In this document: piece after piece, positions 28,775-38,638 of the stretch | Layout: each line of letters begins with the position of its first letter | Position numbering within the stretch: the stretch's first letter is position 1 | Assembly (NCBI RefSeq): GCF_001605895.1 | Contig: NZ_LUAW01000015.1 | Coordinates: forward strand, 62,001-126,000 | Origin: Acinetobacter pragensis | Lineage (GTDB): Bacteria > Pseudomonadota > Gammaproteobacteria > Pseudomonadales > Moraxellaceae | DNA length: 64,000 bases | Reading direction: 5' to 3' | The notes under the pieces: model-generated | Told to the model about the DNA's origin: nothing | Seen by the model: only the letters and a program-made list of their open reading frames with translations | The model's database searches: none | Program-made: the position numbers and the translations under genes

Positions 28775-28805
28775 AAAAAATCAAGCAGGTGAGGGACACC
28801 TGCTT
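28775..28805 (-). terminator. Hairpin with T run between the monooxygenase gene and lysO
   Basis: AAGCAGGTG (28783-28791) pairs with CACCTGCTT (28797-28805), a 9-bp perfect stem with a 5-base loop. On the minus strand it continues as GA followed by six T and then directly the ATG of the lysO-like gene. It is either the terminator of the monooxygenase gene or an attenuator for the exporter. Confidence 0.8.
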
Positions 28806-28823
28806 ATTATGACTATTTAATAT

Positions 28824-30320
28824 TTAAGCTGCACGTGTTCCCTTAGATTTTGTGAGCAGAAGATAATCAGCGGGATTAAGTTTTTTGGTGTTCAGCCAAT
28901 ATTTCCAAGTGTAAGTGGGCCACAGCGCGAAATTTTTACCGCCATCCTGCTGATACCAGCTGACACAGCCGGATTGCCATACCGTGCCATTCAGCATGTT
29001 TTGTACATGCTGATTGAATTGATCTTGAACCTGATCTTTGACCACAATGGCGTTGCTGTGCGTTTTTCCTACCAGCTGCATCATTTGCAGAATATATTCA
29101 ACTTGCGATTCAATCATAAAGACCACAGAGTTATGGGCAAGTACTGTATTGGGGCCTAAAAGCTGGAATAAATTCGGAAAGCCTTTTGTGGTGACACCAT
29201 AGTAGCTTTCTGCACCGTCTTTCCATGCATCTTTAAGCTCTAGGCCATTAAGCCCAGTACAGTTGAAGGATTTTAAATAGATCCTCGGATCGGTAATAAA
29301 ACCTGTGCCATAGATTAGGCAATCAATTTTACGGATACGGCCGTCTTTGGTAATGATGCTGTCAGCAGTCAGTTCTTGAATATTGTCAGTGACTAATTCT
29401 ACGTTTTTACGGTTAAAGGATGGGAAATATTTATTAGAAACTAAGATCCGCTTGCAGCCCATGATGTAATTAGGGGTTAATTTTTTTGCAGTTGTTTTGT
29501 CTTTTACTTGATATCGGATGAATGCTTCAGCCAGTTTTTGTGCATATTTCATAGTGAAAGGTTTCACAATCGGCACAACGCGGGATTCATTTGACCAATA
29601 GAGCCGGGCGCGGTGCAATTTTCTGAACCAATCAAATTTGGCAAAGAGCTTTTTTTCCAGCCCTTTATATAGCCGTTCATCCCGTGGAATCACCCAAGCC
29701 GCAGTGCGCTGAAAGACATAAAGCTGCTGAGCCTCAGGCGCAATTTCAGGAATATATTGAATGGCGCTGCCGCCAGTGCCGATAGATGCAACATTTTTGC
29801 CCTGCAGATCGTATTGATGATCCCATTGCGATGAATGGAATACTTTGCCTTTGAAGTTTTCAATTCCTTGAATATGCGGAATTTGCGGAACGTGCAGCGG
29901 CCCCGAGGCAAAAATAACATATTGCGCGATTAGAACCTCGCCGTTATTGAGGATCAGCCGCCATTGGCAATCCTGTTCTGAATATTCTGCCGAATGCACC
30001 TCGCATTTCAAGCGCGCATAGGGCTTCAGTTCGAAGCCTTCAATCAGCCCTTGAATGTAGCTGAAAATTTCTGGCGCTTCAGCATAGCGCTTAGACCAGT
30101 CGGTTTTAGGGGCAAAGGAGAGGGAATACATGTGGGACTGCACATCGCAAGCTGCACCGGGATATTGGTTTTCACGCCATGTGCCGCCAAAATCATCGGC
30201 TTTTTCTAAAATCACGAAATCTTGAATATTGTTCTGCAGCAGGCGTATGGCCATTGCAATGCCGCCAAAGCCGCCGCCAATAATGGCGATCTGGATGTTT
30301 TGTTGCTGCGAATTCTGCAT
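28824..30320 (-). CDS. Flavin-containing monooxygenase, Baeyer-Villiger type
   Basis: 498 residues. The FAD Rossmann motif is GGGFGGIAMA near the N-terminus. The Baeyer-Villiger fingerprint FxGxxxHxxxW(D) is present as FKGKVFHSSQWD, and a second NADPH-binding Rossmann motif is GTGGSAIQ. DFGGTWRENQYPGAACDV is also typical. Class B monooxygenases insert oxygen into ketones using NADPH. The start sequence differs from Acinetobacter AlmA, so a long-chain-alkane role is not claimed. An AraC regulator is divergent, 156 bases away. Confidence 0.9.
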   Translation of the reverse strand: MQNSQQQNIQIAIIGGGFGGIAMAIRLLQNNIQDFVILEKADDFGGTWRENQYPGAACDVQSHMYSLSFAPKTDWSKRYAEAPEIFSYIQGLIEGFELKPYARLKCEVHSAEYSEQDCQWRLILNNGEVLIAQYVIFASGPLHVPQIPHIQGIENFKGKVFHSSQWDHQYDLQGKNVASIGTGGSAIQYIPEIAPEAQQLYVFQRTAAWVIPRDERLYKGLEKKLFAKFDWFRKLHRARLYWSNESRVVPIVKPFTMKYAQKLAEAFIRYQVKDKTTAKKLTPNYIMGCKRILVSNKYFPSFNRKNVELVTDNIQELTADSIITKDGRIRKIDCLIYGTGFITDPRIYLKSFNCTGLNGLELKDAWKDGAESYYGVTTKGFPNLFQLLGPNTVLAHNSVVFMIESQVEYILQMMQLVGKTHSNAIVVKDQVQDQFNQHVQNMLNGTVWQSGCVSWYQQDGGKNFALWPTYTWKYWLNTKKLNPADYLLLTKSKGTRAA

Positions 30321-30476
30321 TTGATAAGCTCTTTTTATTCCTTATGATGCACAGCATAAATGAAACATACAGGCTGACACTATGATTGGGCTGACAGTTA
30401 AATTGATCAAAACGGCAATTTTCAAAGCTGAATATTTATAGTACAAAAGAAAGAACTTTTATGGATTTATACTGTA

Positions 30477-31484
30477 ATGAAACGATCTATTCTCAGCTTA
30501 ATGTATTTGGTGCAGGGTATGCGCAAAGCTGGGATAGATGTCGATTCAAAACTGGAAAGCATCGGATTGCGTGTTGATGCGCTGGATGCGACTTCAGTGA
30601 TTCACCCCAGTTTGGAGTGGGATGTACTGAAGGTTATTGGGCAAGATGTTCCATCTGAAAAAGGCCTGTTCATTGGACAGCATTATGCGCTGGCCGGTTA
30701 CGGGCCATTGCTGATGCTTTTGGTCACTTGTCCCACTATACGCAAGGTGCTGGATCAAGGCATCCGCTTTCAGCATCTGACGCATCTGACTGGCCGTTTG
30801 GGTTTGGAAATTGCAGACCATAAGATAGCTTTATGCTATCAGCCGCAAGATATTCATACTGAATTGGGCCTGCTGCTGGCACAGTCCGAAATATCAGGCA
30901 CGTATAAGTTTATTCGAGATTTATACAAAATGATGGGATTGGCGTCTCCGCAGGTGCGGATTGATTTGCCGTTTAAGCAGCCGCAAGATCAGGAACAGCT
31001 GGCGGTCTATCATGATTATTATGGGGCGCAAGTTAAGTTTGATGCCCCATATGCGTGTTTTTGGTTTGATGAAGGCGTGCTGGATGTCAAAATTCCTTCT
31101 GCCGACCCTATAACATTTAGGCTGTATGAGTCTAAGTGCGTATCTGAACTGGAACGCTTGAAGGCGGATGAAGATGCACCGTCATTGATTCAGCGGGTGC
31201 AGGATTATTTGGAACTGCAAACAGGAGCCATGCCAAGCATGGCAGAGACAGCGCAGGCGCTGAATGTGCCGGAGCGGACATTGCGCCATCAGCTTCAGCA
31301 GCTTGATACCAGCTATAAGCAAATCCGAGAAGATATTATTAAAGACAAAGCGTTGCGGCTTATGGAGTACAAGGAGTATTCAATTGAAATGATTGCAGAA
31401 CTTTTAGGCTATTCAGAGCCTGCGGCATTCAACCATGCGTTCAAGCGCTGGTTTGGTCAAAGTCCGCGTCAATATACAAAATAG
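30477..31484 (+). CDS. AraC-family transcriptional regulator
   Basis: 335 residues: an N-terminal arabinose-binding-like domain of the OruR/VirF type (about residues 20-200), then a C-terminal double helix-turn-helix (TAQALNVPERTLRHQLQ and EMIAELLGYSEPAAFNHAFKRWFGQSPRQY). The divergent position makes control of the flavin monooxygenase likely. No Shine-Dalgarno precedes the ATG. TATACT lies at 30467-30472, only 4 bases before the start, so the transcript may be leaderless or the start may be further in. Confidence 0.9.
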   Translation: MKRSILSLMYLVQGMRKAGIDVDSKLESIGLRVDALDATSVIHPSLEWDVLKVIGQDVPSEKGLFIGQHYALAGYGPLLMLLVTCPTIRKVLDQGIRFQHLTHLTGRLGLEIADHKIALCYQPQDIHTELGLLLAQSEISGTYKFIRDLYKMMGLASPQVRIDLPFKQPQDQEQLAVYHDYYGAQVKFDAPYACFWFDEGVLDVKIPSADPITFRLYESKCVSELERLKADEDAPSLIQRVQDYLELQTGAMPSMAETAQALNVPERTLRHQLQQLDTSYKQIREDIIKDKALRLMEYKEYSIEMIAELLGYSEPAAFNHAFKRWFGQSPRQYTK

Positions 31485-31569
31485 CCTAAGCTTAATAATG
31501 CCAAAGTGTTATATATTACGGTTCAATCTTCGCTATAATTTTCGATAGCCCCAAATAGTATTAAATGAT

Positions 31570-32715
31570 ATGTCTGAATTTCAAACTCACCACAGTACAG
31601 CCTTTACTCCAATTTCTCCTGCAGAGCGCTATGCGCAAGCGCTGGCATCTGGGCAGTTTTTACCAGATGAAGCCCAGGCTGAGGCCGTACATGAGCTGGA
31701 TCGGGTGTGGCAAGAGCTGATTCAGCGTTTCAAAGCATCAAAGAAAGCATTTCGCCGTTTCCGCCGTCAAACTTCGCCGCGCGGTGTGTATATGTGGGGC
31801 GGTGTGGGCCGCGGCAAAACTTGGCTGATGGATCAGTTCTATGAATCTGTGCCGTTCCGCCGTAAAACTCGGATGCATTTTCACCATTTTATGCAGCATG
31901 TGCACCGCGAGCTGAATAAGCTTTCGGGTCAGCGTAATCCATTGGAGCTGGTTGCAGATCAAATTTATAAAGAAGCTGTGGTTATTTGCTTTGACGAATT
32001 CTTTGTTTCTAATGTTACAGATGCAATGATTCTGAGTGACCTGTTCCAAAAACTATTTGCCCGCGGTGTGACTTTGGTGGCGACATCTAATATTGCGCCA
32101 GATGGTTTATACAAAAATGGCATTCACCGTGACCGCTTTATTCCCACCATTGAAATGGTGAAAAAACACTGTACGGTGCTGAACGTTGATGCCGGAGTGG
32201 ATTATCGTTTGCGGGTTTTAAAGCAGGCACAGCTGTTTAAATCGCCTTTGACGCATGAACACAAACTTTGGATGGCGCAGCGTTTTACCGCTTTGACTCA
32301 GACACAAACAATATCTCAAGAACCGATCATCATTAATAACCGAATAGTGGAAACGATTGGCCACACCGAAGATGTCCTATGGTGCGAATATTCTGAATTG
32401 TGCCTGAAACCGCGCAGCCCTGCGGACTTTATTGAAATCGCGAATGTTTATAATACAGTATTGGTCAGCAATGTGCCGCATATGACGGATTATCTGTCAG
32501 AGGGCACACGCCGCTTTATTTATTTAGTGGATGAATTTTATGACCGCGGCGTAAAGCTGCTTTTAACGTCTGAAGACTCAATTATTGATATTTACCAAGG
32601 TGAAAAATTAGCCTTTGAGATTGAACGCACACGTTCACGTTTATTGGAAATGCAGTCTGATGACTATTTGAATGCCGCGCATCGTCAAATCAATGCGCCC
32701 GCCGGTGCGGAGTAA
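31570..32715 (+). CDS. zapE: Cell division protein ZapE (AFG1-family ATPase)
   Basis: 381 residues. Walker A GGVGRGKT is at 77-84, Walker B is the VICFDEFF strand, and FVSNVTDAMIL and LVATSNIAPDGLYKNG follow as in AFG1/ZapE proteins. ZapE associates with FtsZ during late constriction in E. coli. The gene stands alone here, with a terminator after it. Confidence 0.93.
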   Translation: MSEFQTHHSTAFTPISPAERYAQALASGQFLPDEAQAEAVHELDRVWQELIQRFKASKKAFRRFRRQTSPRGVYMWGGVGRGKTWLMDQFYESVPFRRKTRMHFHHFMQHVHRELNKLSGQRNPLELVADQIYKEAVVICFDEFFVSNVTDAMILSDLFQKLFARGVTLVATSNIAPDGLYKNGIHRDRFIPTIEMVKKHCTVLNVDAGVDYRLRVLKQAQLFKSPLTHEHKLWMAQRFTALTQTQTISQEPIIINNRIVETIGHTEDVLWCEYSELCLKPRSPADFIEIANVYNTVLVSNVPHMTDYLSEGTRRFIYLVDEFYDRGVKLLLTSEDSIIDIYQGEKLAFEIERTRSRLLEMQSDDYLNAAHRQINAPAGAE

Positions 32716-32734
32716 ACCTCTTGAGATGATATGA

Positions 32735-32759
32735 GGCGCCATAAAATGGCGCTTTTTTT
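32735..32759 (+). terminator. Rho-independent terminator after zapE
   Basis: GCGCCAT (32736-32742) pairs with ATGGCGC (32746-32752), followed by seven T. Confidence 0.9.
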
Positions 32760-33091
32760 ATGCAAATATGACTGAGTGTTTTATCGACATTTCGTATTTT
32801 TCATGGCTTAATCAAGTCTTCGTGTGACTGAAAAAAAGACAATTTGTTCAGTTTTAAAACAAAAATCTGCACTTAAGTCTAATTTCGGCATTTCAAAAAC
32901 TTTATACACTGTAAAAGAGTATTCAAGCTGATGATGATATTGCATTTCTGATCTGAATTTTATGAAGTAATGAGGGTATTTATTTTATAAAAAATGATCG
33001 TTATTTAGTAATGTGATAGTGCTATTCAGCTAAGTATAAATAGGTATACTGGAATCTCTTGTTATAAAAAGTAGCAATATCAGGAAAGACA
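32760..33091. other. Non-coding region upstream of glcB
   Basis: An AT-rich gap of about 330 bases between the zapE terminator and malate synthase G. No ORF with a ribosome-binding site was seen. TATACT at 33045-33050 is a possible -10 element for glcB, without a convincing -35 box. The only other recognisable site is the AGGAAAG ribosome-binding site of glcB. The length suggests room for regulator binding, but I see no clear operator. Confidence 0.5.
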
Positions 33092-35254
33092 ATGACTGCA
33101 CGTATTCAAAAAGGCAAGTTAGCGATTGCTAAAGAACTTTACGATTTCATCGAAAATGAAGCACTTCCAGGTTCAGGTTTGGACAGTGAAACTTACTGGA
33201 AAAACTTTGAACAAGTCGTTGTCGATCTTAGCCCAAAGAACAAAGCACTATTGGCTAAGCGTGACGACATTCAAGCTAAAATTGATGAATGGCACCGCAA
33301 CAACAAATTTGAACTCGAAGCTTACAAAGCTTTCCTAACAGAGATTGGCTACTTATTACCAGAAGTAGAAGATTTCCAAATCAGCACAGAAAATGTAGAC
33401 GAAGAAATCGCATTATTGGCTGGTTCGCAATTGGTAGTGCCAGTGCGTAATGCACGTTACTGCCTGAACGCAGCGAATGCCCGCTGGGGTTCTTTATATG
33501 ATGCGCTTTACGGCTTTGACGTGATCTCAGAAGAAGGCGGCGCAGAAAAAGGCAAGGGCTATAACCCTGTCCGCGGCGACAAAGTAATTGCATTTGCTAA
33601 AAATTTCTTAAACGAAACTTTCCCATTGGCCAATGGTTCTCATGCTGATGCTGTGAAGTACGCGGTAGATGGTAAAAAGTTAGCAGTCACCCTAAAAGAC
33701 GGCTCAACATCGACTTTGGCTAAAGAAGCGCAATTTGTCGGTTTCAATGGTGATGAAGCTGCGCCGACAGAAATCGTACTGCTGAACAACGGCTTGCACG
33801 TTGTGATTGAAGTCGACGCGAACAGTCCAATTGGTAAAACTGATGTGGCTGGCGTAAAAGACCTTGTGCTTGAAGCGGCTGTAACAACCATTCAAGATTT
33901 GGAAGATTCGATTGCTGCTGTTGATGCAGAAGAGAAAGTTGAAGGCTACCGCAACTGGTTAGGTTTAATGAAAGGTACGCTTTCAGAGTCTATCGAGAAA
34001 AACGGTAAAACTGTTACTCGTACCTTGAATAAAGACCGTACGCACAAAAACTTGATTGGCGGTGAAACCAAGCTTCATGGCCGTTCATTGATGCTTCTTC
34101 GCAACGTGGGTCATTTGATGACTAACCCTGCAATTCTTGTGGATGGTCAAGAGATTTACGAAGGCATTATGGATGCATTGGTAACTCCATTGCTGACATT
34201 TGCTGACATCAAAGGCGAAAACGAAAACAAGAACTCTCGTAAAGGTTCTATGTACATCGTAAAACCAAAAATGCATGGCCCAGAAGAAGTTGCATTTGCA
34301 GTTGAATTGTTTGAACGTTCAGAACAAGCGCTTGGCTTACCTGCGAAAACTTTGAAAATCGGTATCATGGATGAAGAGCGCCGTACATCTGTAAACTTGA
34401 AGAATTGTATTGCTCAAGCGAAAGACCGTACGATCTTCATTAACACCGGTTTCATGGACCGTACAGGTGATGAAATTCATACCTTCATGGAAGCAGGCCC
34501 ATTCGTTCGCAAAGGCGAAGTGAAGTCTCAAATCTGGTTCCCGGCGTATGAAAACCGCAATGTGATGATTGGCTTGCAAGCGGGTCTGCGCGGTAAAGCG
34601 CAAATCGGTAAAGGCATGTGGCCTAAACCGGATATGCTTGCTGACATGTATAAAACCAAGATTGAGCATCCGGAAGCTGGCGCAAGCTGTGCATGGGTTC
34701 CATCTCCATCTGGTGCGGTCATTCACGCGATTCACTACCATCAGTGCAATGTATCGGCTCGTCAGCAAGAGCTTCTGAAGACTGAAGCTTTGTCTCTAGA
34801 TGACCTATTAACACCGCCTTTAGCGACAGATACAAACTGGACTGCTGAAGAAAAAACCAAAGAGCTTGAAAATAACCTGCAAGGTATTTTGGGCTACGTG
34901 GTTCGCTGGGTTGACCTAGGTGTGGGCTGTTCAAAAGTGCCAGACATTAACAATGTTGGTTTAATGGAAGACCGCGCGACACTGCGTATTTCTTCACAGC
35001 ACGTTGCAAACTGGCTGCGTCACGGTATTGTGACTGCTGAGCAAGTAGAAGAAGTGATGCAGCGCATGGCGAAAATCGTGGATGAGCAAAACGCGAGTGA
35101 TGCTGCGTACACGCCAATGGCGCCTGGTTTTGATGGCTATGCTTATAAAGCTGCTTATGACCTTGTATTTAAAGGCGCTGAACAGCCATCAGGCTACACC
35201 GAGCCATTGCTGCATGCTTACCGCTTGAAATTAAAAGGTTATATAGGTGACTAA
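33092..35254 (+). CDS. glcB: Malate synthase G
   Basis: 720 residues, the length of the monomeric G isoform. It condenses glyoxylate with acetyl-CoA to malate. Typical segments include [34 protein letters not shown], the active-site strand [18 protein letters not shown], and [17 protein letters not shown] before the C-terminal domain. No glcDEF genes are adjacent, so regulation by glycolate is not implied by context. It carries a strong terminator. Confidence 0.97.
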   Translation: MTARIQKGKLAIAKELYDFIENEALPGSGLDSETYWKNFEQVVVDLSPKNKALLAKRDDIQAKIDEWHRNNKFELEAYKAFLTEIGYLLPEVEDFQISTENVDEEIALLAGSQLVVPVRNARYCLNAANARWGSLYDALYGFDVISEEGGAEKGKGYNPVRGDKVIAFAKNFLNETFPLANGSHADAVKYAVDGKKLAVTLKDGSTSTLAKEAQFVGFNGDEAAPTEIVLLNNGLHVVIEVDANSPIGKTDVAGVKDLVLEAAVTTIQDLEDSIAAVDAEEKVEGYRNWLGLMKGTLSESIEKNGKTVTRTLNKDRTHKNLIGGETKLHGRSLMLLRNVGHLMTNPAILVDGQEIYEGIMDALVTPLLTFADIKGENENKNSRKGSMYIVKPKMHGPEEVAFAVELFERSEQALGLPAKTLKIGIMDEERRTSVNLKNCIAQAKDRTIFINTGFMDRTGDEIHTFMEAGPFVRKGEVKSQIWFPAYENRNVMIGLQAGLRGKAQIGKGMWPKPDMLADMYKTKIEHPEAGASCAWVPSPSGAVIHAIHYHQCNVSARQQELLKTEALSLDDLLTPPLATDTNWTAEEKTKELENNLQGILGYVVRWVDLGVGCSKVPDINNVGLMEDRATLRISSQHVANWLRHGIVTAEQVEEVMQRMAKIVDEQNASDAAYTPMAPGFDGYAYKAAYDLVFKGAEQPSGYTEPLLHAYRLKLKGYIGD

Positions 35255-35264
35255 TGCTGTAAAC

Positions 35265-35295
35265 TAAAAAAAGCCTCTTCGGAGGCTTTTTTTTA
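35265..35295 (+). terminator. Rho-independent terminator after glcB
   Basis: AGCCTC (35272-35277) and GAGGCT (35282-35287) close a TTCG tetraloop, followed by eight T. Confidence 0.93.
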
Positions 35296-35347
35296 TGGAT
35301 CAATTAAAACAGTAACAAGCTCTGCAGCACCATAATAAGGAACAACA

Positions 35348-35824
35348 ATGTACTTCTGGAATGTCAATAAATTGGTAGAAGATTTAAGGTTGAATAAAGT
35401 CTCAGAAGTGGATTTTAAAAATTATTATATCGCCAGCACCATTATTATATTTTTTAGTTATTTAGCGCTTACACTCACCCCAGAATCTTCAGCTTCCGAA
35501 GCTTGGGCATCTTTTATTCTTCAAGTTGGTTTGCTGATGAGCTGGATGAATGCAATTTTTAAAGTGAATGGCGGTGAAAAAGGCCGTGATTTTTTAAAGC
35601 GCATTATTGCCCTGTATTTACCTATTACACTTCAATCATTTGCACTGTTTATTGTTATTGGTGTTGTTTTAAATGTGATATTGCCTTTCTTTTCTTCAAA
35701 TTTAGATGAAGCTGCGTTTAAGCAATTCAACATTATTAAAGATCTTATTTTTGAAGTTATTCTCAGTACATATATTTATTGGCGCATCTATAAAGCAGTG
35801 AAGCAAATTAATCATCCAAAATGA
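35348..35824 (+). CDS. Hypothetical four-helix membrane protein
   Basis: 158 residues, not recognised. Four hydrophobic segments are visible: ASTIIIFFSYLALTL, FILQVGLLMSWMNAIF, LPITLQSFALFIVIGVVLNVIL and LIFEVILSTYIYWRIY. A KVNGGEKGRDFLKR loop joins helices 2 and 3. AAGGA precedes the ATG at good distance. It stands between the glcB terminator and the aldehyde dehydrogenase gene. Confidence 0.75.
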   Translation: MYFWNVNKLVEDLRLNKVSEVDFKNYYIASTIIIFFSYLALTLTPESSASEAWASFILQVGLLMSWMNAIFKVNGGEKGRDFLKRIIALYLPITLQSFALFIVIGVVLNVILPFFSSNLDEAAFKQFNIIKDLIFEVILSTYIYWRIYKAVKQINHPK

Positions 35825-35937
35825 AGCAGGGAACTGTTCGCTATTTATTGCATAAGGTTTCATTCTGGTTTTTCCCATAGCATTTAGATCATGAAGCAAT
35901 TACATTGGTAGAAATGACAAAAAATAGGATGGGATCT

Positions 35938-37389
35938 ATGGCAGCTTATACAGCGCTCGATTTGCAATATATTGGCGGGCAGTGGCGTTCAGGGACATCA
36001 ACAAAGTATTTAAAAAATATTAACCCATTTAATCAGGCGCTGATCTTTGAAATGCAGGCCGCCAGCAGTGTCGATGTTGACAGTGCTTATAGCGCTGCAG
36101 AACACGCATTTAAAGATGGCGCTGCGCAATCCGCTGCTATTCGTAAATCGGTCATTCAAAACCTGCTCCAGATTGTTCAGACGCGCCGTGAAGAAATTAT
36201 TGATTGGCTGATTCAAGAATCGGGCAGTACAAGGTTAAAGGCTAATATTGAAGTGGATGCGGCATTGGGCATTATTCAGGAGTCACTGAGTTTCACAGAA
36301 AAAACAGGCGTCACAGCGCTAGACAGTAAAGATCCTGCGCGTAAAAGCTGGATACTGCGTAAGCCGCTGGGTGTGATTGCCGTGATTAGCCCGTGGAATT
36401 TTCCGTTTCATTTGTCTATGCGGTCAGTGGTCACTGCCATTGCATGCGGAAATAGTGTGGTGCTTAAACCAGCAAGTGATACACCAGTGACAGGCGGAAC
36501 TTTGCTGGCAAAACTTTTTGAAGAGGCGGGTTTGGCTTCGGGCTTGCTGAATGTTGTTGCAGGTTCAGGCAGTGAAATTGGGGATTATTTTGTAGATCAC
36601 CCTGTACCTAAAATGATTTCATTTACGGGTTCAACCGAAGTGGGGCAACGGGTCGGCGCAAAAGCGGTGGGCGGTGAATATTTAAAACGTGTTGCGTTAG
36701 AATTGGGCGGCAATGCGCCGTTAGTTGTCTTGGATGATGCCGATGTGGATTTGGCCGTTGAGCTGACCGTGACTGGACGGTTTCTGCACCAAGGGCAAAT
36801 CTGTATGAGTACGAACCGGGTAATTGTTGATGCCGCATTGCATGATGCTTATGTGCAAAAACTGCTTGAGCGCGTAAAGCAAATATCTGTGGGTGATCCA
36901 AATTTGCCGGAGACTTTAATTGGTCCAATTATCAATGCAGGTCAAGTCCAAAAACATCAGCAGATTATTCAGAAAGCGCAGGAGCAGGGTGCTGTTTTAA
37001 TTTATGAGGGAGGAATTCAGGGGAATTTAGTTGCACCGCATATTTTTATTCAAGTCGATCCTGATTCAGATTTGGCGCAGCAAGAAAGCTTTGGCCCCAT
37101 TCTGCCGATCCTGCAGGCAGAAAATGAAGCGCATGCTTTGACTCTGGCAAATTCAACACTCTTTGGCCTGTCCAGTGCAGTGTGTACGTCAAATCTTGCG
37201 CGCGGCAGTGAGTTTGCAGTGCAGCTGGATATTGGCATGACGCATATCAATGGCATCAGTGTGGCAGATCATGCCAATGCGCCTTTTGGCGGTGAACGGA
37301 ATTCAGGTCTAGGCCGTTTTAACGGTCGCTGGATATATGAAGAGTTTACTCGCACGCATTGGATGACTATGCCCGTTATGCCTGAATAA
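35938..37389 (+). CDS. NAD(P)-dependent aldehyde dehydrogenase
   Basis: About 483 residues. All catalytic landmarks are present: SPWNFPFHLSMR, FTGSTEVGQRVG, the Glu of ALELGGNAP, the nucleophilic Cys in GQICMSTNRV, and QESFGPILPI. Overall it resembles the benzaldehyde/vanillin dehydrogenase subgroup, but the substrate is not certain. The ATG at 35938 has GGATGGGA upstream; a TTG at 35905 or an ATG at 35914 would add 8-11 residues with no ribosome-binding site. Confidence 0.9.
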   Translation: MAAYTALDLQYIGGQWRSGTSTKYLKNINPFNQALIFEMQAASSVDVDSAYSAAEHAFKDGAAQSAAIRKSVIQNLLQIVQTRREEIIDWLIQESGSTRLKANIEVDAALGIIQESLSFTEKTGVTALDSKDPARKSWILRKPLGVIAVISPWNFPFHLSMRSVVTAIACGNSVVLKPASDTPVTGGTLLAKLFEEAGLASGLLNVVAGSGSEIGDYFVDHPVPKMISFTGSTEVGQRVGAKAVGGEYLKRVALELGGNAPLVVLDDADVDLAVELTVTGRFLHQGQICMSTNRVIVDAALHDAYVQKLLERVKQISVGDPNLPETLIGPIINAGQVQKHQQIIQKAQEQGAVLIYEGGIQGNLVAPHIFIQVDPDSDLAQQESFGPILPILQAENEAHALTLANSTLFGLSSAVCTSNLARGSEFAVQLDIGMTHINGISVADHANAPFGGERNSGLGRFNGRWIYEEFTRTHWMTMPVMPE

Positions 37390-37472
37390 GTACAATAGGC
37401 CATCAGCAAGCAGAATTGGATATCACGTTCTGCTTGCTCAGCAGAAAATACATACTTATGAGGATGGGCAGC

Positions 37473-37523
37473 ATGAAAAGCCTGAAAGATTTTAAAATAT
37501 GTGCGCTAATTTTAGGCCGCTGA
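37473..37523 (+). CDS. Possible 16-codon leader peptide overlapping the SRAP gene
   Basis: An ATG with GAGGATGGGCAGC before it, the best Shine-Dalgarno in the area, opens 16 codons (MKSLKDFKICALILGR) ending in TGA at 37521-37523. It runs in another frame across the ATG of the SRAP gene at 37499. It could couple or restrict SRAP translation. Translation is not proven. Confidence 0.4.
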   Translation: MKSLKDFKICALILGR

Positions 37524-38158
37524 CCTTACAGCAGCTGCATCAGCTGAGTTTGCCGGACATTTCATTTGAATATCCGGATGAAGTCTATCCGAATTATGAA
37601 ATGCCTTTGCTGTTTCAATCTGCGCAAGGGCTGGAATGGCGCAATGTCCATTTTGGCATGATTCCGAAATGGTCGGATGATACGTCAATTGCGTTAAAAA
37701 CTTATAATGCGCGCAACGAAACCCTGTTGCAGAAACCAAGTTTTTTTAATGCTGTCAGTAAATGCAAGTTTGGCGTTGTTCCTGTTTCAGAGTTCTATGA
37801 ATCTAAATACATTGAAAATAAAGCGCAGCGCTGGGGCGTGCGGCGTAAAGACGGCAAGGCATTTTATATTGCAGCGCTGTATGATATTTGCCAAAAAGGC
37901 GGGCAGGTGATCCGTTCAGCGACGATGATTACAATGGACGCAATAGACCATCCTATGATGAAAGACTTTCATGAGCCGGGCAGTGTAAAGCGCTCAGTTA
38001 TTGTTATTCCGCAAGAAAGGCTGGAAGAGTGGTTAAGCTGGAAATCACCGAATATCTTAAGTTTTGTACACGGCTTTCCTGTTGAAGAATTTGAATGTTC
38101 GCATGTGCCTAAAATAAAAATCGAAAAAAACAGCCCCCAACTGAATTTTTTCGATTGA
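37499..38158 (+). CDS. SOS response-associated peptidase (SRAP/YedK family)
   Basis: 219 residues. SRAP proteins use the N-terminal Cys, exposed after Met removal, to bind abasic sites in single-stranded DNA covalently. Cys2 is present, with the Asn in YNARNET, the Glu in VPVSEFYES and the His in IDHPMM, which are the four catalytic positions of YedK. The start is fixed by Cys2. Its own ribosome-binding site is weak and lies inside the preceding small ORF. Confidence 0.92.
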   Translation: MCANFRPLTLQQLHQLSLPDISFEYPDEVYPNYEMPLLFQSAQGLEWRNVHFGMIPKWSDDTSIALKTYNARNETLLQKPSFFNAVSKCKFGVVPVSEFYESKYIENKAQRWGVRRKDGKAFYIAALYDICQKGGQVIRSATMITMDAIDHPMMKDFHEPGSVKRSVIVIPQERLEEWLSWKSPNILSFVHGFPVEEFECSHVPKIKIEKNSPQLNFFD

Positions 38159-38173
38159 TATATCGACTGTATA

Positions 38174-38638
38174 TTAACGTGAAAGGTTTTTAAAAATATG
38201 TTTTAAACTTTCCATCATTTTTTCAATTTGAAGCGGTGTCAGCCCTTCAAATGACTGCTCCAGAACAACATTGGTCAAATCATTGATTTTTTGCGTCATT
38301 TGATTGCCTTTTTCAGTCAGTATGACTCGGGTGATGCGTGCATCATCTTCGCAAGAATAGGTGTTGACGAAACCTTCATCTTTGAGCCGGTAAACAATTT
38401 TGGTTGTGGTCGACATTTTAGAAACCACCATTTCAGACAGGTCTGAAACGCTTGCATTCGGTTTAGATTTCAAGGCAAGCAAAATACGGCGGCGTGAATT
38501 ATCTACACCATACTTTTTTAATGCATGGTCGACATTCAGAACATACTGAGCATGGACTTGAGTGACCCAATAATAGGGAAAGTTTTCAAGGCTGAAATCA
38601 TCGCCGCATGGCAAGAATTTTGAATATTTTTTCGTCAT
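38174..38638 (-). CDS. MarR-family transcriptional regulator
   Basis: 154 residues with a winged helix-turn-helix: SVSDLSEMVVSKMSTTTKIVYRLKDEGFV, then DDARITRVILTEKG as the wing. GGGGA lies six bases before the ATG. It converges on the SRAP gene and has a very long upstream region. Target genes are not evident. Confidence 0.9.
   Translation of the reverse strand: MTKKYSKFLPCGDDFSLENFPYYWVTQVHAQYVLNVDHALKKYGVDNSRRRILLALKSKPNASVSDLSEMVVSKMSTTTKIVYRLKDEGFVNTYSCEDDARITRVILTEKGNQMTQKINDLTNVVLEQSFEGLTPLQIEKMMESLKHIFKNLSR

Noticed and set aside
28824..30320. Assignment of the flavin monooxygenase as AlmA (long-chain alkane oxidation)
   Set aside because: The N-terminus and general sequence do not look like AlmA, and no alkane genes are nearby; only the Baeyer-Villiger class is supported.
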